From [Phialemoniopsis] sp. UDSM-2020 (taxonomy: Eukaryota; Ascomycota; Sordariomycetes; Thyridiales; Thyridiaceae): a stretch of 64,000 nt of DNA. The notes below the pieces were generated by a model, which searched no databases, was not told where the DNA came from, and was given only the letters and a program-made list of their open reading frames with translations. Of this stretch, positions 1-11,033 are shown in pieces. Each line of letters starts with the position of its first letter. Within the stretch, counting starts at the first letter, position 1. Where the stretch lies: positions 3,038,001 to 3,102,000 of the forward strand of contig JAEILZ010000007.1 of the NCBI GenBank assembly GCA_018873225.1, given 5' to 3'. The position numbers and the translations under genes were made by a program.

Positions 1-3000
1 CGACATTGACGCGTTTCTGTCCATCATCACCGGCAGTGATCTTCACAGAAGCCTTGGCCGAGGAGATCTGGCAGATGTCGACAAAGCCTCTAGAGCAGAG
101 GTCGGTCACAAGGTCGCGTGAAGGAGGAGTGCCCCCTGAGAGTCGTTTAGCGGGACTAGGTACAAATGCCACGTCCGTAGCCGAGACTGTTGAGATATCG
201 TCAATCAATAGAAGCGAGGCCTTGTGGATATTTCCAACAGTCTGAACGTTCTCATCTTTGGGAAGCGTCACTGCCACCTGGGCATCGACGAGCACAACAT
301 TGAGTTTGGATGTGAGTCCCAGAGGATTCAGTCCGATGATACAATCTCGGAAAGCGAGATCCACTGTCGTAGCTTTCCCAGTGCCGGCTGGGGCCTTGCC
401 GGCGCCAACTGCGCCCGTCTGCGACGTCCTTCCGGTGATGGCGGTATGTGCCTGATCCCCGAGATTGGCCACCGATGCAGCCAAGCTCGCTTCAAAGTCT
501 TGCGGTGTTGCGTCGTCTGCCAGATCGAGCACGTCCATGATGGCTGATACGCGGTACTCAAAGTTGACACCTCGCATCTTGACTTTGATCACGGGCTCTA
601 TCTCGTCACCTATGATGCGGACCATGAGTACGGGGCTCTGGTCGCCTGGGGTCATTGGTAGGTTCGAGGATCCTATGAGGTCCTCGATTTGGTTGCGAGT
701 GACAGTTACACCACCAACCGCGACCGCAATCAAGGACGGCATCGTGATCTGCGCAACTTCTAGGTCTTGAAGTGTCGTCTCGACAGAACCAAATCGCCCA
801 CCCACATCCACAGAGACATGGCATTTGCGGATGAGACCCAGAGTGAGCAGTCCAGGCCTGTCATCCTCCGGCAGGTACTTTGCGACCGTCCCGAGACGAG
901 CCAATTCTTCTCCTAGAGCGGGCAAGCACTGCAGCTGAGCCATATTCCGCACCGTTACTCGTGCTTCGTCTGAGGTGAGTCGGAGTATAGGACCTTTCCG
1001 GCGCTGCCTCAGCAGCGTGTCGACCATGATGACATCATCCGTATCATCAAATTTGACCTTGGAAGGTGTGATGAGTTCCAGCAGCCTCTCTAAATCAGCC
1101 TCGCGAGGACCCGGTTGGTACTCGAGCCGCGTGTTAGAGATCTCCGCTAACACGGGGGTCTCACTCCGAGAGTTCCTCAGATTGGGGCCCGACAACCGGA
1201 CTCTACTTATCGTGACCCCAAGCAAGTTTTGTCGGTTCGCAATCTTGACGGCGCTGGTATCCAACGAGACGCTGCAGTCCTTACCGATGAGGCCAAGGTG
1301 CATACCACCAACTCGTAGGTCAATCTTGCTTTCGCGTGCATAAACAGAATCTTCAACAGCAGGAGCAACAGGAGTGTGAGGAGTGTCGAACCTCACTCCA
1401 CGTGGCTTGGGTATGGTTTTGACAGGGCTCCTTATTGATGCCGTCGAAGCCATAGACGACCCCATTCCTAGAAAGCTGCTCAACCCACCGAACCAGGTGA
1501 AGGTCTCGTCCAGCCTCTGCAAGTCGACCTGAACCAATAGCGGTAGGGTATTGATCTCGCATCTCATGACATCCGGGTACTGCATAAGCTTCATCGAGAC
1601 ATCCGCTCCGCCGGCTGGGAACACATCTCTAACAGATGTCCGCATCTGGATTTCGCGATCAAATGATATGATGTCGGCATTAGCATAACCGAATCGGAAC
1701 CTCTCAAGGTCAACAACAGTTTCAGTCGACACTGCTGACTGCGCCGTCTCAACGCGAAGGTTCTCCAGAGTGGCCTGCAGGAGCACATCGTGCTGGAACC
1801 CGGTGGGCTGCTGCCCCAATATCCTTTCTGCAGTATCTGCAACACCGGACAGCTTGTCGAGGAAGAGTAGCGAGATCTTCTCCGCAGTAATTCTCAGATT
1901 AAGAGACGATGGCTCTTTCTTGTCGCCACTGCTGGTCGCTGATTCTTGACGACTCGGCTCTGGTGGAGCTAGAGATGCTAGAAGTTCACCTATAACACGG
2001 GCAATGAGGAACCCGGTCGAGGCGTCAAAGCGGACGTCCAGCGGAGAGAGCATAACTTCCAGCACGTTGTCTTTCAGGGTAGGCGGTACTTGCGGAGCAG
2101 TTGATTGGTGGAGCTGGCTCACTGAGGGAGTCGGTAGCGAACTGTGCACGGAGAAGGCTCCCGGGACATTTGGGGCCACAGATCTACCCAAAGCACTCGG
2201 CGCCGCGACCTGGATATGTTGGTGGTTTGAGGGAATGTAGATAGAGAGGGTCTTCATGGAAACGATCTCTTTCACAAGTCGTGTCGGTCCCCTGGGCGTG
2301 GCAGCGCCGTCTTGAGGGTTTTCATCTGGAGTACCTTGAGGCACAGCCTCGGCTGGTCCAGATTCGGATTCCGGTAACGTAGGTTCAACATGACTTTGAG
2401 CCGGGAGGACCTCTGAAATGTGCAGCAATTCCGGCGGAGCTTCAGACGCGACGGAGTGCTCCAGTGGCTGAACCTCAGGACTCTCCACAGCTTGGGGAGG
2501 AGGGCTTCGTTTTGGCTCGATTCGTTGGATTTTGGGAGAATTGTCAGGGCTGTGCAAGGGTGAATCCCATCCACCCGGCATGGTACTACGCAAGCGAGTA
2601 GACTCGGTCTGAGAGAATGCACTCATGTACATGCTCTCGGCCTCCTCATGGCTGAAGACATGAGACTGAGCCAGGTCCTCAATCGGTCCAGAGCTTGACG
2701 TGTCGCTGGCGGGCGACGAATGAACCGACTCCTCCATCGGTTCCCATGGGAAAGCTGCGTCTAAATGGCCGGACTCCCGGGGATCAGGCTCGTCCTCGGC
2801 TCCCCTGACTAGTGTGCTGTAATGTAATGCCTGTGAGTCTGCTGGTTCGATTGGTTCTATCGGCGACTGACTGGACGCGGGCGATCCTTGATACAAAGAC
2901 GCACGAGGCGTTGACAGTGATGAGGCTGGTGATGCTGCTCCCTCTGCTACTTCATCATGGTCCTCTGCAGGGGCTTCGAACTCGTAAGGGATGTTGAACG

Positions 3001-4098
3001 CATCTTCACTATCCTGCATAGGGTCACTGCTTAGATCGAGCTCCTGCGAGTCGGCCATGGGCCCCTCGTCCATAGTGCGGCTCGCAATCGACGCTTCCCG
3101 GGAGAAGGCTGGGCCAGTGCCAACGCTTGGCGATCGTGACGCGAGCGAGGAGGGCATGGATGGCGATCTCGCCAAGGATGAGAAGACATTGGTCTCCGTG
3201 ATCAGGAAAGCCCTGATGTTGTCAAGGGAGACATGCCGTTTCCCTTCCTTGTGCACTATGCTTGGAGAGTCGCCCTCACCAACAGCACCGACTGTCACGC
3301 CCTCCACGTTGACCCTGTCCATTGCCAGCTGAAGCGTCACCAGTTCTGGAGCTGTAGCAGCGTTGTCGAGCATGACTTCGATGTCGACCTGAAAAGTAAC
3401 CCCAGTGATGCTGACCTGCACACGGTCGACAATCCCCTGAAGAAAGTCGGCCATGAAGGTCGGCAGCGAAAGGGCCTGGCCGGTTCCATAGTGGTTGTCC
3501 TCGTCGTTCTCGTAGTCGCTCATGGCAAGCGAGGCCCCCATGTCTTGTGTCTCGGCAGCCAGTGCGTCCTCGAGCTCCTTTCTCTCGGCTGGCGGCTGTT
3601 GTTCCAGGAACGACTCTGCAAGGTCGACCGGGTTGGGAACTACCTCGGACGTCTCCGAACTCTTCTCTCTCCTCTTTCGCTGCTGTTCGGTCTCGTCCTT
3701 CGAAGTGAACTTGAGTCGAACGTCGACGCCGTCAACCTCTACAGTGATCGGACTGGTGTAGAAATCGATCGGTATCGTAATCCGAAGCACGGCAACCTTG
3801 GCTTTGATCAGGTTGAATGACGGCGGGAGCTTCAGTAGCTTTCTGAGTTTCTGCAATTACAAAGCGTCGTCAGTTCACCGAATCGACGTCGTTCTATGGA
3901 TGGGGGACACGGCGGGTTCCGTACCTTGAGCTTGATGCCAGCATCTCTAAACTCGAGTGTATTCGTCCTTCCCAGTGCCAGATCGAGATTTTCCATGTCC
4001 AGCGTCTCCGCATCCAGGAGGTCTAGTCGGGAGAGGGCATATCGAAGTAGCCGTTTGGGCATGGACGAAGCCCGGAACGTCTCGAACAGGGCGGCCAT
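1..4098 (-). CDS. atg2: Autophagy-related protein 2 (Atg2), N-terminal part, runs off left edge
   Basis: Bridge-like lipid-transfer protein that moves phospholipid from the ER to the growing autophagosome, working with Atg9 and the PROPPIN Atg18. Two coding exons are visible: 4098-3925 and 3850 to the window edge, with intron 3851-3924 (donor GTACGG, acceptor TTGCAG). About 1,340 residues are present and the frame stays open from 3850 to 1. The N-terminus carries the chorein-type signature: SMPKRLLRYALSRL, then LALGRTNTLEFRDAG, then across the splice KLRKLLKLPPSFN and ITIPIDFYTSPITVEVDGVD. Ser/Pro/Glu-rich linkers follow near residues 190-480, as in fungal Atg2. I chose the Met at 4098 because it begins MAALFETF, which fits family N-termini; an in-frame ATG at 4125 is possible. 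The C-terminal part lies outside the window. Confidence 0.95.
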
Positions 4099-4983
4099 GT
4101 TGACTCTAGGATGCAACCCCCGCACCCAGCAGGTTTCGCGAGGGCAGATGTAGAAATGTCTATCGTTTCAAGGAAATCTAGGATGAAAAGAACACAGTCC
4201 TCCTCCCGACGGCAGAAGATCCGCTACCGGGGGCGTGTCGCCGTCTGATCGTGCACAGATTCGTGATGGGATGCGGGGATGTTCATCGTTCACACTATCG
4301 ATAGGCTTGGACCGCGATAAGGGAAGCTTGGTTGAATGCAATGCACCGATAGTCAAAACACGGTCGGAGGTGCGTTGACGAGCTGAATTATTGGCGCCTA
4401 CGAGAAGAAAAAGCCTCTCTCAGGCCAACGAGATGTGGCTTTAGGAAAAGGTGAAAGCGGTCGAGACCAGAGGCCAGGCAGAGACAAAGTTCGGCCTGGA
4501 AGTGTGGTCCTGGGACTGGTGCTTGATGGTGAGGAGAGCAAAGCGTCAACAGTGGGACAGCGGATCATGCTGCAAGGGTGTGCGCTAAGCACGAGCTATG
4601 GCGGGCGACCCACGGCGCCCCGTGACAACAAAGACGTCAGGGTCAGCCTATCATTTGACCTTATCGCTTATCAACTACAGGGGACCGCATGCCAACCCAG
4701 CCAGAAGCCGAGACCTGACCCAGCATCCAGACCCACTCACAAACCGGGGTACTGGTTAACTCTAGTTTCCCATCTTTGGACTTCATCACTTGTAATTGCA
4801 GGAGAACCAGGCTTCTTGGATTGAATTGTTCCATGGCATGCCATCAACATGGGACAAGCCCTCGGCTGGCTGGTTGATACTAATAATCAACGGAGCCCAC
4901 CAGCACAAGATGTGGCATCCCCTCTTACCTCCACCCTCATAACCGCACACGAAAACAATCACCATCTGCTCAGGACACCCAGA
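4099..4983. other. Intergenic, upstream of atg2 and of the small gene at 4984
   Basis: Divergent promoter region. Open stretches on both strands have no convincing codon use or splice partners. I see no repeat or RNA gene. Confidence 0.5.
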
Positions 4984-5294
4984 ATGGATTCAGGCATACA
5001 GCTACAGCACGCAATTCTACAAGAACTACAGGGCATTCGTCAAGAACTACAGAATATGTCCTTTGCCTTGAATCGTATTGAATACCAGTAAGTTTCTTTC
5101 CCTCTAAATGATTTTTACTGATAAATATATTCTAACCTTCCATACCCAGTACACTCAATCTCCAAGCCTGCATTATCAACACGACTCTCTACCAGAGGAG
5201 TCCTAATTCTCACTTTTCCCCACTACTGAACCCTATTACCGGTCAATGGCACTCGCATTTTCCTGCCTTCCTCCCTGGAGTGGATCGCGAATAA
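4984..5294 (+). CDS. Small fungal-specific coiled-coil protein (two exons)
   Basis: Predicted from splice signals: exon 4984-5087, intron 5088-5149 (GTAAGT donor, TCTAACC branch, CCCAG acceptor), exon 5150-5294, giving about 82 residues. Residues 1-35 form a short amphipathic helix (HAILQELQGIRQELQNM), followed by a motif-like tail with NSHFSPLLNPITGQ and HFPAFLPG. This layout, a helix then an N-S...PL.N..TG....FP pattern, resembles a small family of uncharacterised proteins I associate with filamentous fungi; I recall the pattern and cannot verify it here. An upstream in-frame ATG at 4849 would add 45 residues that look non-coding. The stop codon touches the MITE-like element at 5295, so the C-terminus may be altered by that insertion. 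Function unknown. Confidence 0.6.
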
Positions 5295-5469
5295 ACCCGC
5301 AAGTGGATGACAAAGTAGTTGACGGTTTGCCTTCTCACTGTACCTCAATGATTAATTGATCCCCCAGGATTATCCCACTACCTTAGCGTGTGTGGAGCAT
5401 TCAGTTTGTTAGTAGTCTGGGTCGAGATTGATTCAAAACCGTCAACCTCAATGACACCCACATGACCCG
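5295..5469 (-). mobile_element. MITE-like element, copy A
   Basis: About 175 bp, approximately 80% identical by eye to 59510-59686 in inverted orientation. Both ends carry a long inverted repeat whose core is GTTGACGGTTT, preceded by AAGTGGRTG or ATGTGGGTG. Internal blocks shared with copy B include TACTAACAAACTGA, GGTAGTGGGATAA and ATTGAGGTACA. There is no coding capacity. A target-site duplication is not clear, so the exact ends are uncertain by a few bases. Confidence 0.75.
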
Positions 5470-5624
5470 GAAAAGGATAGTCTCGAAGCAGGACGGGAAA
5501 TGCATTATTGAGGTCGTCTGATGTACAAATCGCAGGAAACACCTCGAGGGTTCCGTGGCCTCTCTAATACTGCGATATATTGGATACTTGGCAGAATATA
5601 TTGGATCGTCAAAGTCATAGGTAC

Positions 5625-7217
5625 TCAATTCCACCGACCGTTCCCATACGCCTCAACAATCCTTCTGCCGACCGCCTCGCCACTCCAATACGCCCCCGTT
5701 GCCGTCCCCAGCGCCACAAAGGGCGCCGTGTGCTCCCCGGCCAGCCACACTCCCCGGTCCGGCAGGCCCTCGCGCATGAGCCGGATGTCCTCGTCGCCCT
5801 CACGGAGGCCAACCTGGAAGTTGCTGTAGCTGCCGTTGCCCGCGAGTTCGTCGTGCAGCCAGTCCGTCGCGAAGCACGCCGTGGGTTGGCAGTCCGGCGA
5901 ATCAGCGTCGAAGTGCGGCAGCCGCGAGTAGTACGGCCGGAAGAAGTTGTACAGGAAGGCGTCCTGTTTGGACTTGGCGTCGCCGCCGGTGATCTGAGAG
6001 ACCGTCTCGGTCAGGTACTTGGACTCGTCGCCGTAGATGTAGAAGAGCAGCGTTGGGTGAGCGACGGCCGGTGGAAGGGAGCCGAGCTCGACGAGCTCCT
6101 GTGTCCACCGGTTCGGGTTCGAGTCGAGGGCGAAGTTGGGCGAGAGCCACTGGCAGAAGCCCTGGATCATGCGGTCTTCGGCATCCGGTATAAGCCAGAA
6201 AGTCTTAGGGAAGCTAATGTACACCTATGAACAGGATGTCAATGACAGGTCTATATGAGACATGGGCAAGTATGCAGACCTTCTCAAGGCACCCGTAGCC
6301 AATGCTTTGAATAGCATTGCAAAACCTTGGTGGTAAGGGAGGTTCGAATGCTGACAGATTCTTCTGCAGCCAACCTAGTGGCGTCGTTACCACTACGTCG
6401 TCAAACTCGAGCATGTGTCCTGTTGATGTCATGATCTTGACCTTGTCACTCATTGCACTCTTCATTTGTAACTTTGTCATTGCTGTCTTGTACAAGATAG
6501 ACGCAGAGTCAATGGCCGGTTTGGCGATCGCTTCGAGGATCTTGTGGTACGTGCCAGCGCAGAACAGATTTTCTAGAAAATGTCAACCCAGCCGGCAGGG
6601 TCCGAGGCAAAGCAGAAGTACTTACCGCCCTCGATACACTCCTCGAGCCAGAAGAACTTGAGGCTTTGGCGTTGAATCGGACTTCCTACGAAAGCACCCC
6701 ACAGCTCAGCCATCTGGAGGATGATGTACCGCTGTTTCTCAAAGTCGGCTCCGGTGTCTGGTATCTTCTCGAGTATCTTCCTCTCAAAGAAGTCGTACAA
6801 ACTCTCACTAGCATCCGTTTCGTTTGAGTGCTTGTTAGAATACTCAAACGCCTCCTGGATGATGTCCCACATGATCGTCGAGTACTTCTCGCCCTCCTCT
6901 TGTGGAAACAACTGTCCATCCTCGTCAAAGGCATAGGAACGGCTGTCCCAGCTGCTGGTCTCCGTGTTGGTTTGCTTCGCAAGATCAAGCATGCAGTTAT
7001 CGTCTGTCCCGTGAATCCAGTTGGGCCCGACGTCTACCAGATGGCCGTTTGACAATCTCACTTGATGCAGCCGGCCACCCACTCGGTCTCGGCCTTCGAT
7101 GATCGTCACCTGAAAGTCATTCTGGAGCAAGACATCGGCACACCGCAGGCCGGCAAGACCGGCACCGACAATTCCGATATGCGCTTTGCTGCCTTGTGTC
7201 GAGTTCATGCCCTGCAT
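5625..7217 (-). CDS. FAD-dependent amine oxidase, polyamine oxidase-like
   Basis: Flavin amine oxidase that likely oxidises a polyamine or other amine to an aldehyde with release of H2O2. Exons 7217-6626, 6572-6280 and 6224-5625 give 494 residues. The N-terminal dinucleotide-binding motif is GAGLAG (residues 18-23), followed by EGRDRVGGRL; the substrate-side motif VDVGPNWIHG follows. The C-terminal FAD motif is GEHTAPFVALGTATGAYWSG, about 40 residues from the end. Intron 2 has an unusual donor (GTCTGC) but gives the expected join CLEK-VYISFPKTFW. There is no signal peptide and no SKL-type C-terminus, so a cytosolic location is inferred. The family is broad (Fms1, LSD1-like and MAO-like members), so the substrate is not established. 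Confidence 0.9.
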
Positions 7218-8375
7218 TTCTACTGCCTCAGCAAAGTTATTACGACGAAGAAGCAGCTCGGATACTACGAAGACGGTGCAAATGTGGACAGCTCGGGTGG
7301 CTTCATCTCATACCTTGAGAGGATTCGATGAGGTACTGAAGTTGGCAGAACCGTGTTCCTTTCGAATTTCGGATAAGTAGTGAAGACTAGACTTAAGATC
7401 CTGATATATGCGAGATGTACTGCGTTGAGCGGGGCTTCCACATGAAACCGAGTAAGCATCCATCACTGGACAAGAAAGTAAAGAGTTGCTATCGCTGTAG
7501 GCAAATCACCAAAGACACTCAGAAACACTAGGGCCAGGGCCGTAACTGAGGGTATAAGTAGAGACTGGGGACGGGCGCTCGAACTCAGAACGAAGGCTCC
7601 AGAGGTCTGTATCAAAGTTGATAAGAGCTCATGACCTGCAGGTGATAAGCCACAACGCGGCAGGCAGGCGGGTAAGTGACGGCAGGAAGTGGACAACTAA
7701 AGCAGAACAGCCGCAACTAGCCCGGGACTTGTACAGATCGACACCTAAATGGGCAGCTAGGGCAGTTGCGAGATGTCCTCCGCACTTGAAGAGCAATGAG
7801 CAACTTTTGGACAGAGTCACCCAGCCAATAGCATTGCTACTAGCGGGACACGACCCCGGTTATGAGTGCATCTGTTGGAGAGAGTATCGAATGGAGAACG
7901 GCGGCCGGAGTTCCCAAACTGCAGTTCCGCTTATGCATGGGTGCAAAAAGAGAAGACAACTGTAGCCGGGCGTAAAAACAACTGCACTTACATGAAGGGG
8001 CAGGTGAGTCTTCGAATGACGTTGCGACATGGGCTCAGAGACCAGCTTGTGTGGATCATCGCCCGACCCGAGCCACATGCGTACTTAGGAGAAGTGAGAA
8101 ATCAACTCCCGCCAAAGTTGGCGGGTGGACAGGTTATGCAGACGTAGATATGTGAAGCTAGCACCCAGGTAGGTAGACGAGTCCTGGTGGTACAGTGATG
8201 GTTAACCGATGATGCAGATCAACGTTGTCGACTTCCCACAGGGTCTACATGCCTAATTGAGATAGCTCACCAAAGATCAATCTGATCGAGCCGTAAAAAA
8301 ATGGATCTTGCATTGTGGGGGAGGTTGTTTAGATCCTTGAGGGCATCACTGGGGGTTGGAGGGGTCAACTTTGGT

Positions 8376-8399
8376 GCTGGTTTCAGCGCTGAAATCAGC
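8376..8399. promoter_or_regulatory. 24-bp imperfect palindrome upstream of glycyl-tRNA synthetase
   Basis: The core TTTCAGCGCTGAAA (8381-8394) is a perfect 14-bp palindrome flanked, after one mismatched pair, by GCTG and CAGC. It lies about 200 bp before the first ATG. It could bind a dimeric transcription factor; I do not recognise a known site. Confidence 0.4.
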
Positions 8400-8502
8400 T
8401 TTAGGGCGGATAAATGTCGCTCCTAGCATATCAAATTGAACCACTTTCGATGTTGTCGCAACCACTGATTGGACAGAAGCCACCTTTGACACACAAAAAA
8501 GG

Positions 8503-8509
8503 TGAGTCA
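8503..8509. promoter_or_regulatory. Gcn4/CPC1-type site TGAGTCA
   Basis: A perfect TGASTCA bZIP site lies 89 bp upstream of the first ATG of the glycyl-tRNA synthetase gene. Gcn4/CPC1 control of aminoacyl-tRNA synthetase genes on amino acid starvation is established in fungi; its action here is inferred from sequence and position only. Confidence 0.55.
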
Positions 8510-8597
8510 ACCGTCGCAAGTGTACTGTACATATATGCATCTACTTTTCGAGGTTTAGCCCCTCCTCCCACTTGATCTTCATCTTGCGATAACGCTC

Positions 8598-11033
8598 ATG
8601 CCACCACCCTCTGTGCTTCGTTTCGGTCTTCTCTTCTCTCTACAGCTCCGTTCCAAGGCGTCTTGCGGTCCAGCACTGCGCAATTGCACCCGTCTTCACA
8701 CCCCACTCCCGCGCTCGAGGGCATTCTCTTGCTCCCCCTCCAGACTAAAGGTCAAACCCAAGAAACACAAAACATCCAAGCCCACCATGGCGCCCGAGAT
8801 GACCACCCTCAAGGGCCAGCCCCTGGACCGCACGTCGGTCGACACGCTGCTCAGGCGGCGCTTCTTCTACACCCCCACCGCAGACATCTACGGCGGTGTC
8901 GCCGGCTTCTACGACTTCGGCCCCCCGGGTTGCGCCCTGCAGGCCAACATCGTCGAGACATGGCGCAAGCACTTCATCCTTGAGGAAGACATGCTCGAGG
9001 TCGACAGCCCCATGATCACCCCCCACCCCGTCCTCAAGACCAGTGGCCACGTCGAGCGCTTCTGCGACTACGTCGTCAAGGACTCCGAGAACGGCGAGAT
9101 TCTGCGAGCGGACCACGTCGTTGAGGAAGTTCTCGAGGCTAGGCTGAAGGGCGACAAGGAGGCCCGCGGCCAAAAGGTTGAGGCTGTCGCTGAGGAGGTC
9201 ACCGATGCCAAGAAGAAGAAGAAGAAGGTCAAGGGCAAGGTCGAGCTCGTGAAGCTGGACGATGCCGTTGTAAAGGAATATACCGAGATCCTCGCCAAGA
9301 TCGACAACTACGATGGCCCCGGCCTGACCGAGCTCTTCGAGAAGTACGACATCCGGAATCCCAACACCAACAACAAGTTCAAGATGCCCGTCTACGAGCA
9401 GAACCTCATGTTCGACGTCACGATCGGTGGCGCCAGGCTCCCCGCCTACCTGCGGCCCGAGACTGCTCAGGGCCAGTTCCTCAACTTCTCCAAGCTGCTC
9501 GAGTTCAACCAGCAGAAGATGCCCTTTGCGTCGGCGCAGATCGGCAAGTCTGGCCGCAACGAGATCGCGCCCAGGTCTGGCCTGCTGCGTGTAAGAGAGT
9601 TCCTCATGGCTGAAATTGAGCACTACGTCGATCCCGAGGGCGGCAAGAAGCACACACGCTTCCACGAAGTCGAGGATGTCAAGATCAACCTCCTCGACGG
9701 CCGTGTCCAGCTCGAGGGCAAGACTGAGACTACCTCCATCTCCATCGGTGAGGGTGTCCGATCTGGTGTCATTGACAACGAGACGGTCGGCTACTTTATG
9801 GGTCGTATTCAACTCTTCATGCTGAAGCTCGGCCTTGACCCCACCAAGATCCGTTTCCGCGAGCACATGGAGAACGAGATGGGTAAGGCTTTATCCACCC
9901 CTGCTTATCTTGCTGATTGACTAACCACTCTTTAGCGCATTACGCCAGGTATTGCGTTGACTGCGAGCTTCTCACCAGCTACGGCTGGATCGAGTGCGTC
10001 GGCTGTGCCGACAGGAGTGCCTACGATTTGTCTTGCCACACCAAGGCCACCGGTGTACCCCTGGTCGTGCGTGAGAAGAGGGCGGAGCCTCTTGTCGTCA
10101 CCGAGTACGTTGCGGAGACGGCCAAGTCCAAGTTTGGTCCAAGGTTCAAGCAGGATGGCAAGGCCGTCCAGTCGGCCATTGACCAGTTGACCGAGGACAT
10201 GAAGCAGAAGCTCTCACTCGAGCTCAAAGACAATGGCAAGATCACCATTGATGTTCCCGGCGTCGGCGATGGCAAGGTTGAGTTGACCTCTGGTATGTAC
10301 CCTGATCTCCTAAAGTCGAACAGTGCTAATTGTCGTAGACCTCATCAAGATTGAGCAACAAACGCGCAGCGAGCACACTAGGGAGTTCATTCCCAACGTC
10401 ATTGAGCCATCCTTCGTATGTATTGCCTATACCTAATGTCTCTATCTTTCCCGCTAACATGATCAGGGTATTGGCCGTATCTTCTACAGTGTTTGCGAGC
10501 AGGTGTACTGGTCAAGAGAGGGTGCCGAGGAGCGAGCTGTGAGTCACCGCCGCCTTACTCCTGACTGGATCACGAGCTGACAAGTGCAAATAGGTGCTGT
10601 CGTTCCCGCCAGCCATCGCCCCCACCAAGGTCCTGCTGGTGCCCCTTTCTTCTAACCCCGACTTCAAGCCAATGGTCGGTGAGCTCACCAAGAAGCTGAG
10701 GAAACACCACCTTTCCTCAAGGGTCGACGATTCGGGTGCTTCGATCGGCAAGAGGTAAGAATCCAGTATGCCTTTACCTCACACATCATCAATGCTAATC
10801 ACGCACACAGGTACTCGCGAAACGACGAGCTTGGTACGCCATTCGGTATCACGGTTGATTTCCAGTCCTTGAAGGACGGCACTATCACTCTCCGTGACCG
10901 TGACTCCACCAACCAGGTTCGGGCCAGCCAAGACGAGATCTTGGCGGCTCTCGTGCAGCTCGTCAACGGCTCCGAGACCTGGGACCAGGTGTATGAGAGG
11001 TTGCCCAAGTTTGAGGGTCAAGATCTGGAGTAG
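8598..11033 (+). CDS. grs1: Glycyl-tRNA synthetase, dual mitochondrial/cytosolic
   Basis: Class II aminoacyl-tRNA synthetase that charges tRNA-Gly. Six exons: 8598-9882, 9936-10292, 10339-10415, 10467-10538, 10594-10754 and 10811-11033; introns are 46-56 nt; 724 residues. Family motifs include [24 protein letters not shown] and [20 protein letters not shown], and the C-terminal anticodon-binding part ([10 protein letters not shown], then [20 protein letters not shown]). Residues 1-63 are rich in Arg, Ser and Leu with almost no acidic residues, like a mitochondrial presequence. Met64 (8787) sits in the strong context CCCACCATGG and gives a 661-residue protein of normal cytosolic length. One gene probably supplies both compartments, as in yeast GRS1. 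A Lys-rich run lies near residues 200-210. Confidence 0.97.

Larger units (their letters stand above)
7218..8597. other. Intergenic, upstream of amine oxidase and glycyl-tRNA synthetase
   Basis: No gene is supported; open frames are short and interrupted. It holds the TGAGTCA site and the palindrome annotated separately, and CCAAT-type boxes near 7824 and 8467. Confidence 0.5.

Noticed and set aside
8745..9866. 373-codon open frame on the minus strand
   Set aside because: Antisense shadow of glycyl-tRNA synthetase exon 1.
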